In this document: positions 41,904-51,081 of the stretch, piece after piece
How the letters are laid out: each line of letters starts with the position of its first letter
How positions within the stretch are numbered: the stretch's first letter is position 1
Assembly (NCBI GenBank): GCA_019634715.1
Contig: JAHCAU010000022.1
Coordinates: forward strand, 1-58,203
Direction: 5' to 3'
DNA length: 58,203 nt
Origin: Lysobacter sp.
GTDB lineage: Bacteria > Pseudomonadota > Gammaproteobacteria > Xanthomonadales > Xanthomonadaceae
Position numbers and translations under genes: made by a program
Notes under the pieces: model-generated
The model's input: only the letters and a program-made list of their open reading frames with translations
Told to the model about the DNA's origin: nothing
The model's database searches: none

Positions 41904-42676
41904 GCGTCACCGGCACCGGCGGCGCCTACATGCCACCCAGCCGCGACACGCTGCGCATCGCGATGTGGAGCGGGCCGCGCAACATCTCCACCGCGATGAT
42001 GCGCGCCTGGGAGAACCGCGACGACTGCGCGGTGAGCGACGAGCCGCTGTACGCGGCCTACCTGGCCGAGACCGGCATCGACCACCCGGGCCGCGATGAA
42101 GTGCTGGCCGCCGGCGACACCGACTGGCGCAGCGTCACCCGCGACCTGCTGGGTCCGGCGCCCGGCAACAAGCCGGTGTGGTACCAGAAGCACATGACCC
42201 ACCACCTGCTGCCGCAGATGGACCGGCAGTGGATGCTGGGCCTGCGCAACGTGCTGCTGATCCGCGATCCGGCGGAAGTGGTGGCGTCGTACGTGCGTTC
42301 GCGCGCGAGCATCGCGCCCGAGGACATCGGCCTGCAGCAGCAGGGCGAACTGTTCGACTGGCTCTGCGACCAGCTGGGCGAGGCGCCGGCGGTGATCGAC
42401 GCCGGCGACTTCCTGCGCGCGCCGGAGCCGCACCTGCGCCTGCTGTGCGCGCGGCTGGGGATCGCCTTCACGCCGCGCATGCTGGCGTGGCCGGCCGGTC
42501 CGCGCGACAGCGACGGAGTGTGGGCGAAATACTGGTACGACGTGGTCTGGCGTTCGACCGGCTTCGAGCCCTGGCGGCCGCGCGAGGACGTGCTGGACGG
42601 CGACGCGCTGGCGGCGGCGGACGCGTGCCGGCCGGTGTACGAACGCCTGCGCAGCTATCGCATGCGGGTGGCCTGA
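41900..42676 (+). CDS. Sulfotransferase-like protein coupled to the aminotransferase
   Basis: A 258-residue protein of the P-loop sulfotransferase fold: LRIAMWSGPRNISTAMMRAW at the N terminus is the PAPS-site loop, and LRNVLLIRDPAEVVASYVRS is the second motif with Arg/Ser. It overlaps the aminotransferase stop by four bases (ATGA). The pairing suggests sequential modification of one metabolite, or use of a different phosphate donor; the substrate is unknown. Confidence 0.78.
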   Translation: MSVTGTGGAYMPPSRDTLRIAMWSGPRNISTAMMRAWENRDDCAVSDEPLYAAYLAETGIDHPGRDEVLAAGDTDWRSVTRDLLGPAPGNKPVWYQKHMTHHLLPQMDRQWMLGLRNVLLIRDPAEVVASYVRSRASIAPEDIGLQQQGELFDWLCDQLGEAPAVIDAGDFLRAPEPHLRLLCARLGIAFTPRMLAWPAGPRDSDGVWAKYWYDVVWRSTGFEPWRPREDVLDGDALAAADACRPVYERLRSYRMRVA

Positions 42677-42701
42677 ATCCCTCCCGCCGCAAACCGACGA
42701 T

Positions 42702-43211
42702 ATGGCAGCGAACGACATGATCCCGAACAACATGATCCCGAACAACACCCTCTGCCTGTGGTACGACGGCACCGCGCTCGACGCCGCCAATTTCTACGCG
42801 GCCACCTTTCCCGACAGCGAAGTGAAGGCCGTGCATCGCGCGCCGAGCGACTACCCGGCCGGCAAGGAGGGCGACGTGCTGACCGTCGAGTTCACCGTGC
42901 TCGGCATCCCCTGCATCGGCATGAACGGCGGCCCGGGCGTGCCGCACACCATGGCGTTCTCGTTCCAGGTCGCCACCGACGACCAGGCCGAAACCGACCG
43001 CCTGTGGAACGCGATCGTCGACAACGGCGGCGAGGCCAGCGCCTGCGGCTGGTGCAGGGACAAATGGGGGCTGTCGTGGCAGATCACGCCGCGCGCGCTC
43101 ACCGCCGCCTACACCAGCCCCGATCGCGCCGCCGCCAGGCGCGCCTTCGAGGCGATGATGACGATGGGCAAGATCGACATCGCCGCGATCGAAGCGGCCG
43201 TGCGCGGCTGA
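42702..43211 (+). CDS. VOC-fold protein (PhnB/3-demethylubiquinone methyltransferase-like)
   Basis: A 169-residue vicinal-oxygen-chelate protein: TLCLWYDGTALDAANFYAAT, PHTMAFSFQVATDDQAETDR and KWGLSWQITPRAL are the conserved blocks of the PhnB/DUF899-like subfamily. The N terminus is odd: a 15-base repeat gives MIPNNMIPNN, with three possible ATGs (42702, 42717, 42732), none with a clear ribosome site. The true start may be the second or third. Confidence 0.82.
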   Translation: MAANDMIPNNMIPNNTLCLWYDGTALDAANFYAATFPDSEVKAVHRAPSDYPAGKEGDVLTVEFTVLGIPCIGMNGGPGVPHTMAFSFQVATDDQAETDRLWNAIVDNGGEASACGWCRDKWGLSWQITPRALTAAYTSPDRAAARRAFEAMMTMGKIDIAAIEAAVRG

Positions 43212-43340
43212 CATCGCGCCAGGTCTGCCGACGACGGTACTGATGCAACCACAGCGCGGGCCTCGCGCCCGCAGCTGTTTCCATTCATTAAGTGCAGCCG
43301 CACATCGACCTGAAGCATGTCGCCCGACCAAAGCGCTCGA

Positions 43341-44585
43341 TCAAGAAGGGCGCCGCTGCTTGAGCCAATAGGCAAAACATCGGTGCCTGATTCTGTAAAG
43401 ACCAGACGCTTTGTCCACGATCAAGATGCTCAGCTCGGTCAGTTCATTCAATGCCGATCTTGTCGTTTGAATGTCAAGGCGGGACTCGGCGCTGATCGCT
43501 TCGATAGAGAAATGAACAGACGGACTTTCGCAAGCACGATCCAATATGGAGAGCATCTCATTTTTATCAACTATGCGTTCATATGAAGTCTGAAAATACA
43601 TGTCGCCGATGAGCTCCAAAGCACCGCGAGGTTCGAAGGCGCCGCTCACCACATGGGTCGCCTCAACGCGGAAGTCATCGCCTGAGGACCGGCATGCTTT
43701 CTCGAACGCACAATAGCCGAACTGATGGACGAAGTGAGCGTGCCCTCCGGAAAACTCAAGTATCTGGCCTATCGATTCCGGCGAAAAGGAGAATCGATCG
43801 TAACCCTCGTTTCTAACCTGCAATTCCGCATGAGCTAGAAGCCCTTCGATGTCCTCGGACTTCAAGTCACCCAAAGGCAGCTCGTCGAAAACGCGCAACG
43901 ACGAAGGATGGCTTTTGATTAAGACTTGACGCGTTGAATGAAGACCCGCAAGCCCAACGACAACCTGCTTGCAACCAACAGAATTCAGGCGCTCCAGCAA
44001 CAGCTTCAGGAATGTACCGATATCCAGATCATCACTTGACTGATCGACTTCGTCGATCAGCAACAAGACCCCGTCGTACCCCAGATTGGGCTCACCGGTT
44101 GAAACATCAACGCATACCGCAGAAACCACCTTGCGCAGGGAATCGGCCAAGCTCCTTATGATCTCCCTGTGGTTCTCGGGCGACGGTTCCGACGGATTGT
44201 ATGAAATGCCGGCCGCCTCGAACCGCTGGATGAATGCCCAAGTCTTGCCAAGCAGATCCCTGATCGGCGAATGGATGGCAAGCAGCTCGTTCACCTTGTC
44301 CTGAATGGTACGAGCAAGATCCAGTCGGGTCGAATTCTGATCCACGGCGAAGTCAACAACGATGAAGTTGAACTTCTGCGCTCTAGATGTGGCATTCGTG
44401 CGGAGATAATCGAGAAATGAAGTCTTGCCAGCGCCTCTGTCGCCCGTGATCAGGAAGTGGCGAGGCCGCCCCCGCTTCGCGTGAGCCAATGCCGCCTTCA
44501 GTTCCTCGATTTCCTGTTCGCGCCCGACGAATTGCCCAGGCGGAATCGGATGCGATGGATCGAACGGATTCAATGGCCTGTCCAA
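43341..44585 (-). CDS. Solitary AAA/STAND ATPase, lower GC, TTG start
   Basis: A 414-residue P-loop ATPase of the AAA_16/ORC-like type. FVGREQEIEELKAAL opens the domain; Walker A GDRGAGKT at 48-55; Walker B VLLLIDEVDQ at about 173-182; a winged-helix-like C terminus (STRSALNELTELSILIVDKA, YRIRHRCFAYWL, read from the last 60 residues). GC content is lower than in the neighbours. The start is TTG 44585, preceded by AGGGAG; there is a stop immediately upstream in frame. It may sense something and act through its C-terminal helices, as ORC/STAND ATPases do in defence loci, but no effector domain or partner gene is visible. Confidence 0.75.
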   Translation of the reverse strand: MDRPLNPFDPSHPIPPGQFVGREQEIEELKAALAHAKRGRPRHFLITGDRGAGKTSFLDYLRTNATSRAQKFNFIVVDFAVDQNSTRLDLARTIQDKVNELLAIHSPIRDLLGKTWAFIQRFEAAGISYNPSEPSPENHREIIRSLADSLRKVVSAVCVDVSTGEPNLGYDGVLLLIDEVDQSSDDLDIGTFLKLLLERLNSVGCKQVVVGLAGLHSTRQVLIKSHPSSLRVFDELPLGDLKSEDIEGLLAHAELQVRNEGYDRFSFSPESIGQILEFSGGHAHFVHQFGYCAFEKACRSSGDDFRVEATHVVSGAFEPRGALELIGDMYFQTSYERIVDKNEMLSILDRACESPSVHFSIEAISAESRLDIQTTRSALNELTELSILIVDKASGLYRIRHRCFAYWLKQRRPS

Positions 44586-44849
44586 CGCACTTCACTCCCT
44601 GAAGATAGCTCCATCGGCTTTGCCGCAATGGCTATCGCACCACGAATCCCATCCCCAATTCGTATGCCGCGATATACCTGGCTGCAACAGCGTATCGAAA
44701 ATAACGCCCGGAGTGAAATTCCGCCAAAAAAATTCCGAACGCGGCACCCCCAATCTCTGGACATCGCCCTGCAGCATGACCGCCGACACGTGCCCTGTCC
44801 CGGGCCATCTGCTAGGGTGCGCGCGTCCTCATCCGCCATGGAGCGCCCC

Positions 44850-45866
44850 ATGCAACACTGGTATTTCCACGCCGCCACCGGCAACCGCATCGGACCGCTG
44901 GACGACGAGGCCGCGCGGCAGTACGCGCAGCAGCATCCCGCCGAACTGTGCTGGCGCGAAGGCTTCACCAGCTGGCGCCCGGCGAACGAAGTCGCCGAAC
45001 TGAACGCGTCGGCCCCGCGCGGACCCGCGCCCCCGCCCCTGCCGATCCCCGGCGGCGCGCGCGGCGCGGGCCGCAACGACGACATCGACTACCGCATCGT
45101 CGGCAACGACATGCAGTTCGTCGAAGTCGAACTCGATCCCGGCGAAAGCGCGATCGCCGAAGCCGGCGCGCTGATGTACAAGGACGCCTCGGTCGAGATG
45201 AGCACCGTCTTCGGAAGCGGCGCACAGGCCGGCGGCGGCTTCCTCGACAAGCTGATGACCGCCGGCAAGCGCGTCATCACCGGCGAGAGCATGTTCACCA
45301 CCGTCTACACCCACACCGGTGGCGGCAAGGCGCGCGTCGCGTTCGCGGCACCCTACCCCGGCACCGTGCTCGCGATGAAGCTGGACGAGCACAACGGCCG
45401 CCTGATCTGCCAGAAGGACAGCTTCCTGGCCGGCGCGCGCGGGGTGCAGATCGGCATCTTCTTCCAGCGCAAGATCCTCACCGGCCTGTTCGGCGGCGAA
45501 GGCTTCATCATGCAGAAGCTCGAAGGCGACGGCTGGGTCTTCGTCCATGCCGGCGGCACGGTGATGGAACGCGAACTGCGCGCCGGCGAACGCATCGATG
45601 TCGACACCGGTTGCGTCATGGCCTTCCACCACACCGTCAGCATGGACGTGCGCGCCGTCGGCGGCATCAAGAGCATGCTCTTCGGTGGCGAAGGCATGTT
45701 CCTCGCCACGCTCACCGGCCCGGGCAAGGTCTGGCTGCAGTCGCTGCCCTTCTCGCGCATGGCAGGGCGCATGCTCGCCGCGGCGCCGCAGAACGGCGGC
45801 AGCCGCGGCGAAGGCTCGGTGCTGGGCGGCCTCGGCCGCATGCTCGACGGCGACAACCGCTTCTGA
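44850..45866 (+). CDS. AIM24 family protein with an N-terminal GYF_2 domain
   Basis: A 338-residue protein. The first 55 residues (MQHWYFHAATGNRIGPLDDE, CWREGFTSWRPANEV) form a GYF_2 domain. A Pro-rich linker leads into the AIM24/TIGR00266 double-beta barrel (DPGESAIAEAGALMYKDASVEM, GGFLDKLMTAGKRVITGESMF). The family is linked to membrane organisation; no enzymatic activity is known. ATG 44850 follows GGAG by six bases; ATG 44838 is in frame but less well placed. Confidence 0.88.
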   Translation: MQHWYFHAATGNRIGPLDDEAARQYAQQHPAELCWREGFTSWRPANEVAELNASAPRGPAPPPLPIPGGARGAGRNDDIDYRIVGNDMQFVEVELDPGESAIAEAGALMYKDASVEMSTVFGSGAQAGGGFLDKLMTAGKRVITGESMFTTVYTHTGGGKARVAFAAPYPGTVLAMKLDEHNGRLICQKDSFLAGARGVQIGIFFQRKILTGLFGGEGFIMQKLEGDGWVFVHAGGTVMERELRAGERIDVDTGCVMAFHHTVSMDVRAVGGIKSMLFGGEGMFLATLTGPGKVWLQSLPFSRMAGRMLAAAPQNGGSRGEGSVLGGLGRMLDGDNRF

Positions 45867-45925
45867 GTCGCCGCGTTCGGGTCGCAGGCATGGCGCCTCC
45901 ACCAGAGGCGCCGCGCGCCGCGCGA

Positions 45926-46291
45926 CTATCGCCAGATCAACAGCACCGGCAGGCCCACCAGCGCCAGCGCGAACAGGATGCCGAACACCGCCAGCAGCAC
46001 GCGCGCCGGTTCGTCGCGCAGCATCGTCCAGACGCTGCCAAGCGTGCCATCGCGACGCGCGGCCTCGTTCTCGGCGCGGACGCGTGCGCCGCGCTGCGCC
46101 TGGTACTCGGCCATCAACCGCCTGGCTTCCGGGAAATCCCCGTCCTCGCGCACCCAGATCCCGCCCAGCGAGATGTTCCAGAACCCGGGCGAGGTTTCGT
46201 AGTACGCGATGCCGTGTTCGTCGAGGAACGCGCGCACGTCGTCGGCCTCGTCGTCGGGCACGTTGCGAAGATTGAGCAGGAGCTTGGCCAT
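45926..46291 (-). CDS. DUF6164-like small membrane protein
   Basis: A 121-residue protein. The soluble N terminus MAKLLLNLRNVPDDEADDVR with YYETSPGFWNISLGGIWV matches a small family common in Xanthomonadaceae, and one C-terminal membrane helix (VLLAVFGILFALALVGLPVL) anchors it. The function is unknown. Start 46291 matches family length. Confidence 0.8.
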   Translation of the reverse strand: MAKLLLNLRNVPDDEADDVRAFLDEHGIAYYETSPGFWNISLGGIWVREDGDFPEARRLMAEYQAQRGARVRAENEAARRDGTLGSVWTMLRDEPARVLLAVFGILFALALVGLPVLLIWR

Positions 46292-46510
46292 CCGGCGATG
46301 ATAGCAATCGCCGGCCGCCCGCTGCGCCCCGAACCAGTCGTGCCGCGAATCGGATCGACTGCCGCCGACCACTCCGATGGCCCTGCCGATCGCGATGCCG
46401 CGGATGCCGCTGTCCGCATCGATCCGCGCTCCGGGTTCACGGATGCGCGACACCATGCCCATCGGATTACGCTGGATGAGCCATGAGTCCCTGGCAGGGC
46501 CACGTCCGCC

Positions 46511-47797
46511 TCAAGGCCTTCCCGACATCGCATCGACCGCATCGACCGCGTAGACCACGTCGCCGCCGCGCAGGGTGTAGCGCACATCGGCGAAGGCTTC
46601 CACATCGTCGGCAGGATCGCGGGCGAGGATCACCAGGTCCGCATCCATGCCCGTTGCGATGCGTCCCTTGCGTCCGTCCTGTCCGAACCTTGCCGCCGGT
46701 GTCGTGGTCAGGCTGGCCAGGATCTGCCGCCAGTCGAGTCCCGCTTCGTGCATGAGCCGCAGTTCGTCCCGCGTGTCGTACCAGTCGACATACCCCGAGT
46801 CGGTGCCGAACAGCACCTGTCCGCCCGCCTTGGAAAACACGCGCAATTGCTGCATCGAATTCGCGAGTCCGCGCTCGATGGCCTCTGCAGGCGCATCTTC
46901 CTTGCGCATTTCGAGTTCGATCAGCTTCAACGTGGGGATCAACGCGATATCGGCATCCACCAGCCTGCGCGCCAGCGTTTCGGACCAATGGCCGATGTTC
47001 GGCGTGGTGTGCGCGAACACGTCGACGCCGGCCGCGATCGAGACCTCGATGCCTTCGTGATTGCTGGGATGCGCGAATACCGGCTTTCCTGCGTCGCGCG
47101 CGGCCTCGACGATCGCGCGGGCGATGCCCGCATCCATCGGCAGGACGCCGACATCGCCGCCGACCATGGCTCCCGCGAAGATCTTCAGCCCGTCCGCACC
47201 CTGCCGCAGTTGCCTGCGTGCACGTCGAGCGGCCTCTTCCGGCGTCGCCACCTCGGCGCGCCTGAGCGACCATCCACCCACTTCGTCCGGCACGTAGCCC
47301 GGCACGCCATCCTTCGGGAAGAACGGCTCGTCGACGGTCAGGACGTGCGGCCCGCGCACTTCGCCCGCATCGATCCGGGCACGCAGCGCGATGGCATTGC
47401 CGGGCGCCGACGCAATGTCGAACAGAGTGGTGAATCCCCAGCGCAGGTAGGCCGACGACATCGCCCCGGACAACACCGCATCCGCATGCGCCGCAGTGTT
47501 GTCCAGCGGCGGTGCGAGCAGATGCACATGGCTGTTCCAGAAGCCCGCCACCACCGTACCGCCAGCGGCGTCCAGCACCTGCATGCCTTCCGGCACGACG
47601 ACGCTTGCCGCGTCGCCGAATGCGGCGATCCTGCCGTCGCGAACCAGCAGCGTCCCGCCGGTGATGGGCCGCGCGTCGGGTGCCGCGACGATCCGGGCAT
47701 TGACCACCGCCAGGGTCTGCGCACGCGCGCATGGCGCGGCGGCCAGCATCATCAGTGCGCCTGCGCAAGCCAGGAACATCCGGAGAATCGTCATCAT
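46511..47797 (-). CDS. Secreted amidohydrolase (metal-dependent hydrolase)
   Basis: A 428-residue amidohydrolase-superfamily enzyme with a signal peptide (LRMFLACAGALMMLAAAPC). Metal ligands seen: HVH in FWNSHVHLL, Lys in DGLKIFAG, His in VFAHPSN and FAHTTPN, Asp in LFGTDSGY. It is probably an imidazolonepropionase-like or peptidase-type periplasmic hydrolase. The start is ATG 47797 or ATG 47794. The catalytic set appears complete. Confidence 0.88.
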   Translation of the reverse strand: MMTILRMFLACAGALMMLAAAPCARAQTLAVVNARIVAAPDARPITGGTLLVRDGRIAAFGDAASVVVPEGMQVLDAAGGTVVAGFWNSHVHLLAPPLDNTAAHADAVLSGAMSSAYLRWGFTTLFDIASAPGNAIALRARIDAGEVRGPHVLTVDEPFFPKDGVPGYVPDEVGGWSLRRAEVATPEEAARRARRQLRQGADGLKIFAGAMVGGDVGVLPMDAGIARAIVEAARDAGKPVFAHPSNHEGIEVSIAAGVDVFAHTTPNIGHWSETLARRLVDADIALIPTLKLIELEMRKEDAPAEAIERGLANSMQQLRVFSKAGGQVLFGTDSGYVDWYDTRDELRLMHEAGLDWRQILASLTTTPAARFGQDGRKGRIATGMDADLVILARDPADDVEAFADVRYTLRGGDVVYAVDAVDAMSGRP

Positions 47798-48228
47798 CGA
47801 CCGCCGTTCGAAAGCATCATCATAGATGCTGCCTCGTCTCCTGCAATTTCATCGACACGATCGCCCTGTGCAGGACCCACGCTCCGGATGCCGTCCCGGC
47901 CATCCAGCCTCAGCAAAGCCACGTCCGCGCCCTGCCCTTCGATGCATGCGCACGGCCCGGCATCGCCATCCGCCGGGGCGATCGTCCAGGCGATCGTCCA
48001 GGCTCGACTCCCGCCTGGAGATCCCGTCATGTCCCGAACGCAGACGCGCAGCGATCATGCGGCAAAAGAAGGCCCATCACGCAGTTTCCAGCCACGGGAG
48101 GCCATCGCGAAAGACGCGCGCAGCCAGAAGTCATGGTGCGGGTTTTCCGCACTCCATGCGCCTGTGCCGCGTGTATAGTTCGACCGAATGGCGGGCATCG
48201 TGCCGGCCGAGCGACACGGAGAATGGCC
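47798..48228. other. 430-base divergent intergenic region
   Basis: No gene I can support. It separates the amidohydrolase from the SPFH gene and should hold both promoters; a TATAGT at 48174-48179 could be the -10 of the SPFH gene, but no clear -35 is present. A 12-base unit CGATCGTCCAGG is repeated twice at 47979-48002. Confidence 0.55.
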
Positions 48229-49380
48229 ATGGGTCTTGTGAAGGCGGTGACGGGTGCGGTCGGCGGCATGCTCGCGGACCAGTGGAAGGACTTCTACACG
48301 GTGCCGGCCGGCCTGCCGTCGACGGCGGCGCTGTTCGCGGCGGTGCCGCAGGGCACCAACGCCGGGCGCGGCTCGAACACCAGCGGCTCCTCCAACATCA
48401 TCACCAACGGCTCGAAGATCGTCGTGCCCGAGGGCTACGGCCTGCTGCTGTTCCAGGACGGCAAGATCACCGGCTTCGTCGCCGAGCCGGGCGGCTACGA
48501 ATGGCGCTCGGACGACATCAATTCGCAGTCGATCTTCGCCGGCGACGGCATCGTCAGCCCGCTGATCAGGCAGAGCTGGGAGCGCTTCAAGTTCGGCGGC
48601 CAACCGGGTTCGCAGCAGGCGGCGTTCTTCGTCTCGCTGAAGGAACTGCCGGACAACCGTTTCGGCACGCAGTCCGAGATCTACTGGGACGACGGCTTCC
48701 TCAACACCCAGGTCGGCGCGGTCACGCGCGGCTCGTACACGCTGAAGATCGTCGACCCGATCCTGTTCGTGAAGAACTTCGTGCCGGCCAGCTACCTGCA
48801 GCCGGGCAAGGTCTTCGACTTCACCGATCTCGACAACGCCGCCGCCAGCCAGTTGTTCAACGAAGTCGTCGGTTCGCTCGCGCCGGCCTTCAGCCTGTAC
48901 ACGAACGACCCGAGCAAGGGCAACCGCATCACCAGGATCCAGCAGGACTCGGTCGGCTTCGCCAAGAGCCTGTCCGACGCGGTCGAGCAGGCCTACCAGT
49001 GGGGCTCGGATCGTGGCCTGGCCATCGTCAAGACCGCCATCGTCTCGATCGAGTACGACGCCAACACCCGCGAACTGCTCAAGACCGTGCAGCGCGCCGA
49101 TGCGCTGTCCGGCGCGCGCGGCAACTCGAACCTGCAGGCCAGCGTCGCGCAGGGCATCCAGTCGGCCGGCGAACACAGCGGCGCGGCGGGCCTGGTCGGC
49201 ATCGGCATGGCCACCGGCATGGCGGGCGGCATCGCCGGCCTGCAGCAGCCGACGGCGCCTGCAGCGCCTGCCGCCGACGACCCGGTCGCCAAGCTCAAGA
49301 AGGCCAAGGAGATGCTCGACCTCGGCCTGATCACCCAGCAGGACTACGACGCGCTGAAGGCCAAGGCGCTGGGGTTGTAA
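48229..49380 (+). CDS. SPFH-domain protein with C-terminal SHOCT-like motif
   Basis: A 383-residue membrane-associated scaffold protein. The SPFH core (KIVVPEGYGLLLFQDGKITG, FKFGGQPGSQQAAFFVSLKE, GSYTLKIVDPILFVKNF) matches the YdjI-like virion-core/SPFH group. A Gly/Ala stretch precedes the C-terminal SHOCT-like motif VAKLKKAKEMLDLGLITQQD. Start 48229 has GGAG seven bases upstream; ATG 48223 is too close to it. It begins a three-gene operon with the zinc-ribbon membrane protein. Confidence 0.86.
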   Translation: MGLVKAVTGAVGGMLADQWKDFYTVPAGLPSTAALFAAVPQGTNAGRGSNTSGSSNIITNGSKIVVPEGYGLLLFQDGKITGFVAEPGGYEWRSDDINSQSIFAGDGIVSPLIRQSWERFKFGGQPGSQQAAFFVSLKELPDNRFGTQSEIYWDDGFLNTQVGAVTRGSYTLKIVDPILFVKNFVPASYLQPGKVFDFTDLDNAAASQLFNEVVGSLAPAFSLYTNDPSKGNRITRIQQDSVGFAKSLSDAVEQAYQWGSDRGLAIVKTAIVSIEYDANTRELLKTVQRADALSGARGNSNLQASVAQGIQSAGEHSGAAGLVGIGMATGMAGGIAGLQQPTAPAAPAADDPVAKLKKAKEMLDLGLITQQDYDALKAKALGL

Positions 49381-49399
49381 GCCGCAGGCGCCAGAGACC

Positions 49400-50716
49400 A
49401 TGTCCGACCAGAAGCTTCCGCCGCCGCTGCCGCCGCGGCCCGTGGACGGCCCGGGTTCGCCCCGGGACGTCCCGCCGCTGCCCGGCATGCACCCGATCGA
49501 CACCGCCAGGCTGCCCGACGCCATCCGCGAAGAGCTGGAGGCGCCCGACCCGGTCGCCATCGACACCTCGTCGGCCGAGCTGACCGACGGCCTCAACCGC
49601 TGCCCGAAGTGCGGCTCGACCGACATCCGCCACAAGCCCGGCACCGACCTGCTGGTCTGCCTCTATTGCCGCAACGAATGGGAAGGCGAGCGGGTCGAGG
49701 AACTGTTCGGCTTCGGCGAAGGCATCGACCGGCTCAAGGGCACCGTCCGGGCCTCGGGCGCGCGCGACATCGCCGCCGATGCCGCCGTGCTGATGACCTT
49801 CAAGTGCAGCGGCTGCGGCGCCGAGGTCACGGTCAACACCGAAAGCGCGATGACCGCGCGCTGCCACTGGTGCCGCCACGTCTTCGGCGTGAACGAACAG
49901 GTGCCCAACGGCGCCGTGCCCGACGCGGTACTGCCCTTCCGCATCAAGAAGGACGATGCCGTCGCGCGCATCCGCCAGTTCGTCGACAAGCGCCGGCTGT
50001 TCGCGCTCAAGGAATTCAAGGAACAGTTCACGCCCGAGAACGTCGTCGGCGTGTACCTGCCCTACATGATCGTCGACGGCAACGCCAGCGCCGCCGTCGC
50101 GGGCAAGGGCGAGATCAAGACCCGCGAATACACCCGCGGCAGTGACAACAACAAGAAGACCTACTACGACGCCGACATCTACCAGGTGGAACGGCAGATC
50201 GACTTCACCGTGGACGACCTGCCGCTGGAATCCTCCACCGAGCGCGGCAACCTCGACACCCGGGTCAACACCAACAACATCATCAACACCATCCTGCCGT
50301 TCGACACCAAGAACGCGGTGAAGTGGAATGCGTCGTACCTCTCGGGCTTCACCTCCGAAAAGCGCAACAGCAACGTCGATCAGCTGCAGCCTCGGCTGGA
50401 GGACCAACTCCTGTCGATTGCCCGCGCCCAGGTCGAAGCCTCCACGCGACGCTACGACCGCGGCGTGCGCTGGGAGCAGGAGCAGCTCGACGTGCACGGC
50501 ACGCGCTGGGTATCGATGTACCTGCCGGTCTGGCTGTACTCGTACCACCAGCCAGGTTCGAACGGCGGCATGCTGCACTACATCGCGGTGAACGGCCGCA
50601 CCGGCGAAACCATGGGCAGCGTGCCCGTGCAGCAGTGGAAGCTGCTGCTGGCCGCGCTCACCACCGGCACCATCATCGAAGGCATCGCGATCGCGATCCT
50701 GGCGGGGACATCATGA
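49400..50716 (+). CDS. TFIIB-type zinc-ribbon membrane protein
   Basis: A 438-residue protein. Pro-rich N terminus, then a zinc ribbon with CPKC (near 68) and CLYC, a second pair CSGC and CHWC, then a domain with no recognised name, and a C-terminal membrane helix (LLLAALTTGTIIEGIAIAIL). It lies 19 bases after the SPFH gene and is likely its partner. The role is unknown; the family is found beside SPFH genes. Confidence 0.82.
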   Translation: MSDQKLPPPLPPRPVDGPGSPRDVPPLPGMHPIDTARLPDAIREELEAPDPVAIDTSSAELTDGLNRCPKCGSTDIRHKPGTDLLVCLYCRNEWEGERVEELFGFGEGIDRLKGTVRASGARDIAADAAVLMTFKCSGCGAEVTVNTESAMTARCHWCRHVFGVNEQVPNGAVPDAVLPFRIKKDDAVARIRQFVDKRRLFALKEFKEQFTPENVVGVYLPYMIVDGNASAAVAGKGEIKTREYTRGSDNNKKTYYDADIYQVERQIDFTVDDLPLESSTERGNLDTRVNTNNIINTILPFDTKNAVKWNASYLSGFTSEKRNSNVDQLQPRLEDQLLSIARAQVEASTRRYDRGVRWEQEQLDVHGTRWVSMYLPVWLYSYHQPGSNGGMLHYIAVNGRTGETMGSVPVQQWKLLLAALTTGTIIEGIAIAILAGTS

Positions 50717-50973
50717 GCGACGACGGCGGACTCTGGCTGCTGCTGGCCGGCCCGGCCGGCGCCACCGCGCTGTACTGGGGCCTGTACCGGTACTACCGCA
50801 ACACCGACAAATCGCACGCGTTCGAGCGCGAGACCAAGGTCGATGCGAAGCCGGTGACCGGCTCGGACTACAAGGTCGACGAGATCAAGGGCACGCAGCG
50901 CACGCGCATCGAGGGCGACAACGTTGCGGCGTATCGACAGCGCGTGCAGCGGATTTCGGGCGATTCTTCCTGA
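50713..50973 (+). CDS. Small membrane protein, 86 residues
   Basis: MSDDGGLWLLLAGPAGATALYWGLYRYY: one N-terminal membrane helix, followed by a charged cytoplasmic tail (KVDEIKGTQRTRIEGDN). ATG 50713 overlaps the previous stop by four bases, so it is the third gene of the SPFH operon. Confidence 0.75.
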   Translation: MSDDGGLWLLLAGPAGATALYWGLYRYYRNTDKSHAFERETKVDAKPVTGSDYKVDEIKGTQRTRIEGDNVAAYRQRVQRISGDSS

Positions 50974-51081
50974 CCGCAGCCGGCGAACCCGGGCCACGGC
51001 ATCGCGGGCGGCCCGTTTCGCGCGACAATGACCGCACGGCACGATCGATGCCGTGCCGGATCATGCAACGGAACCTCGGAC

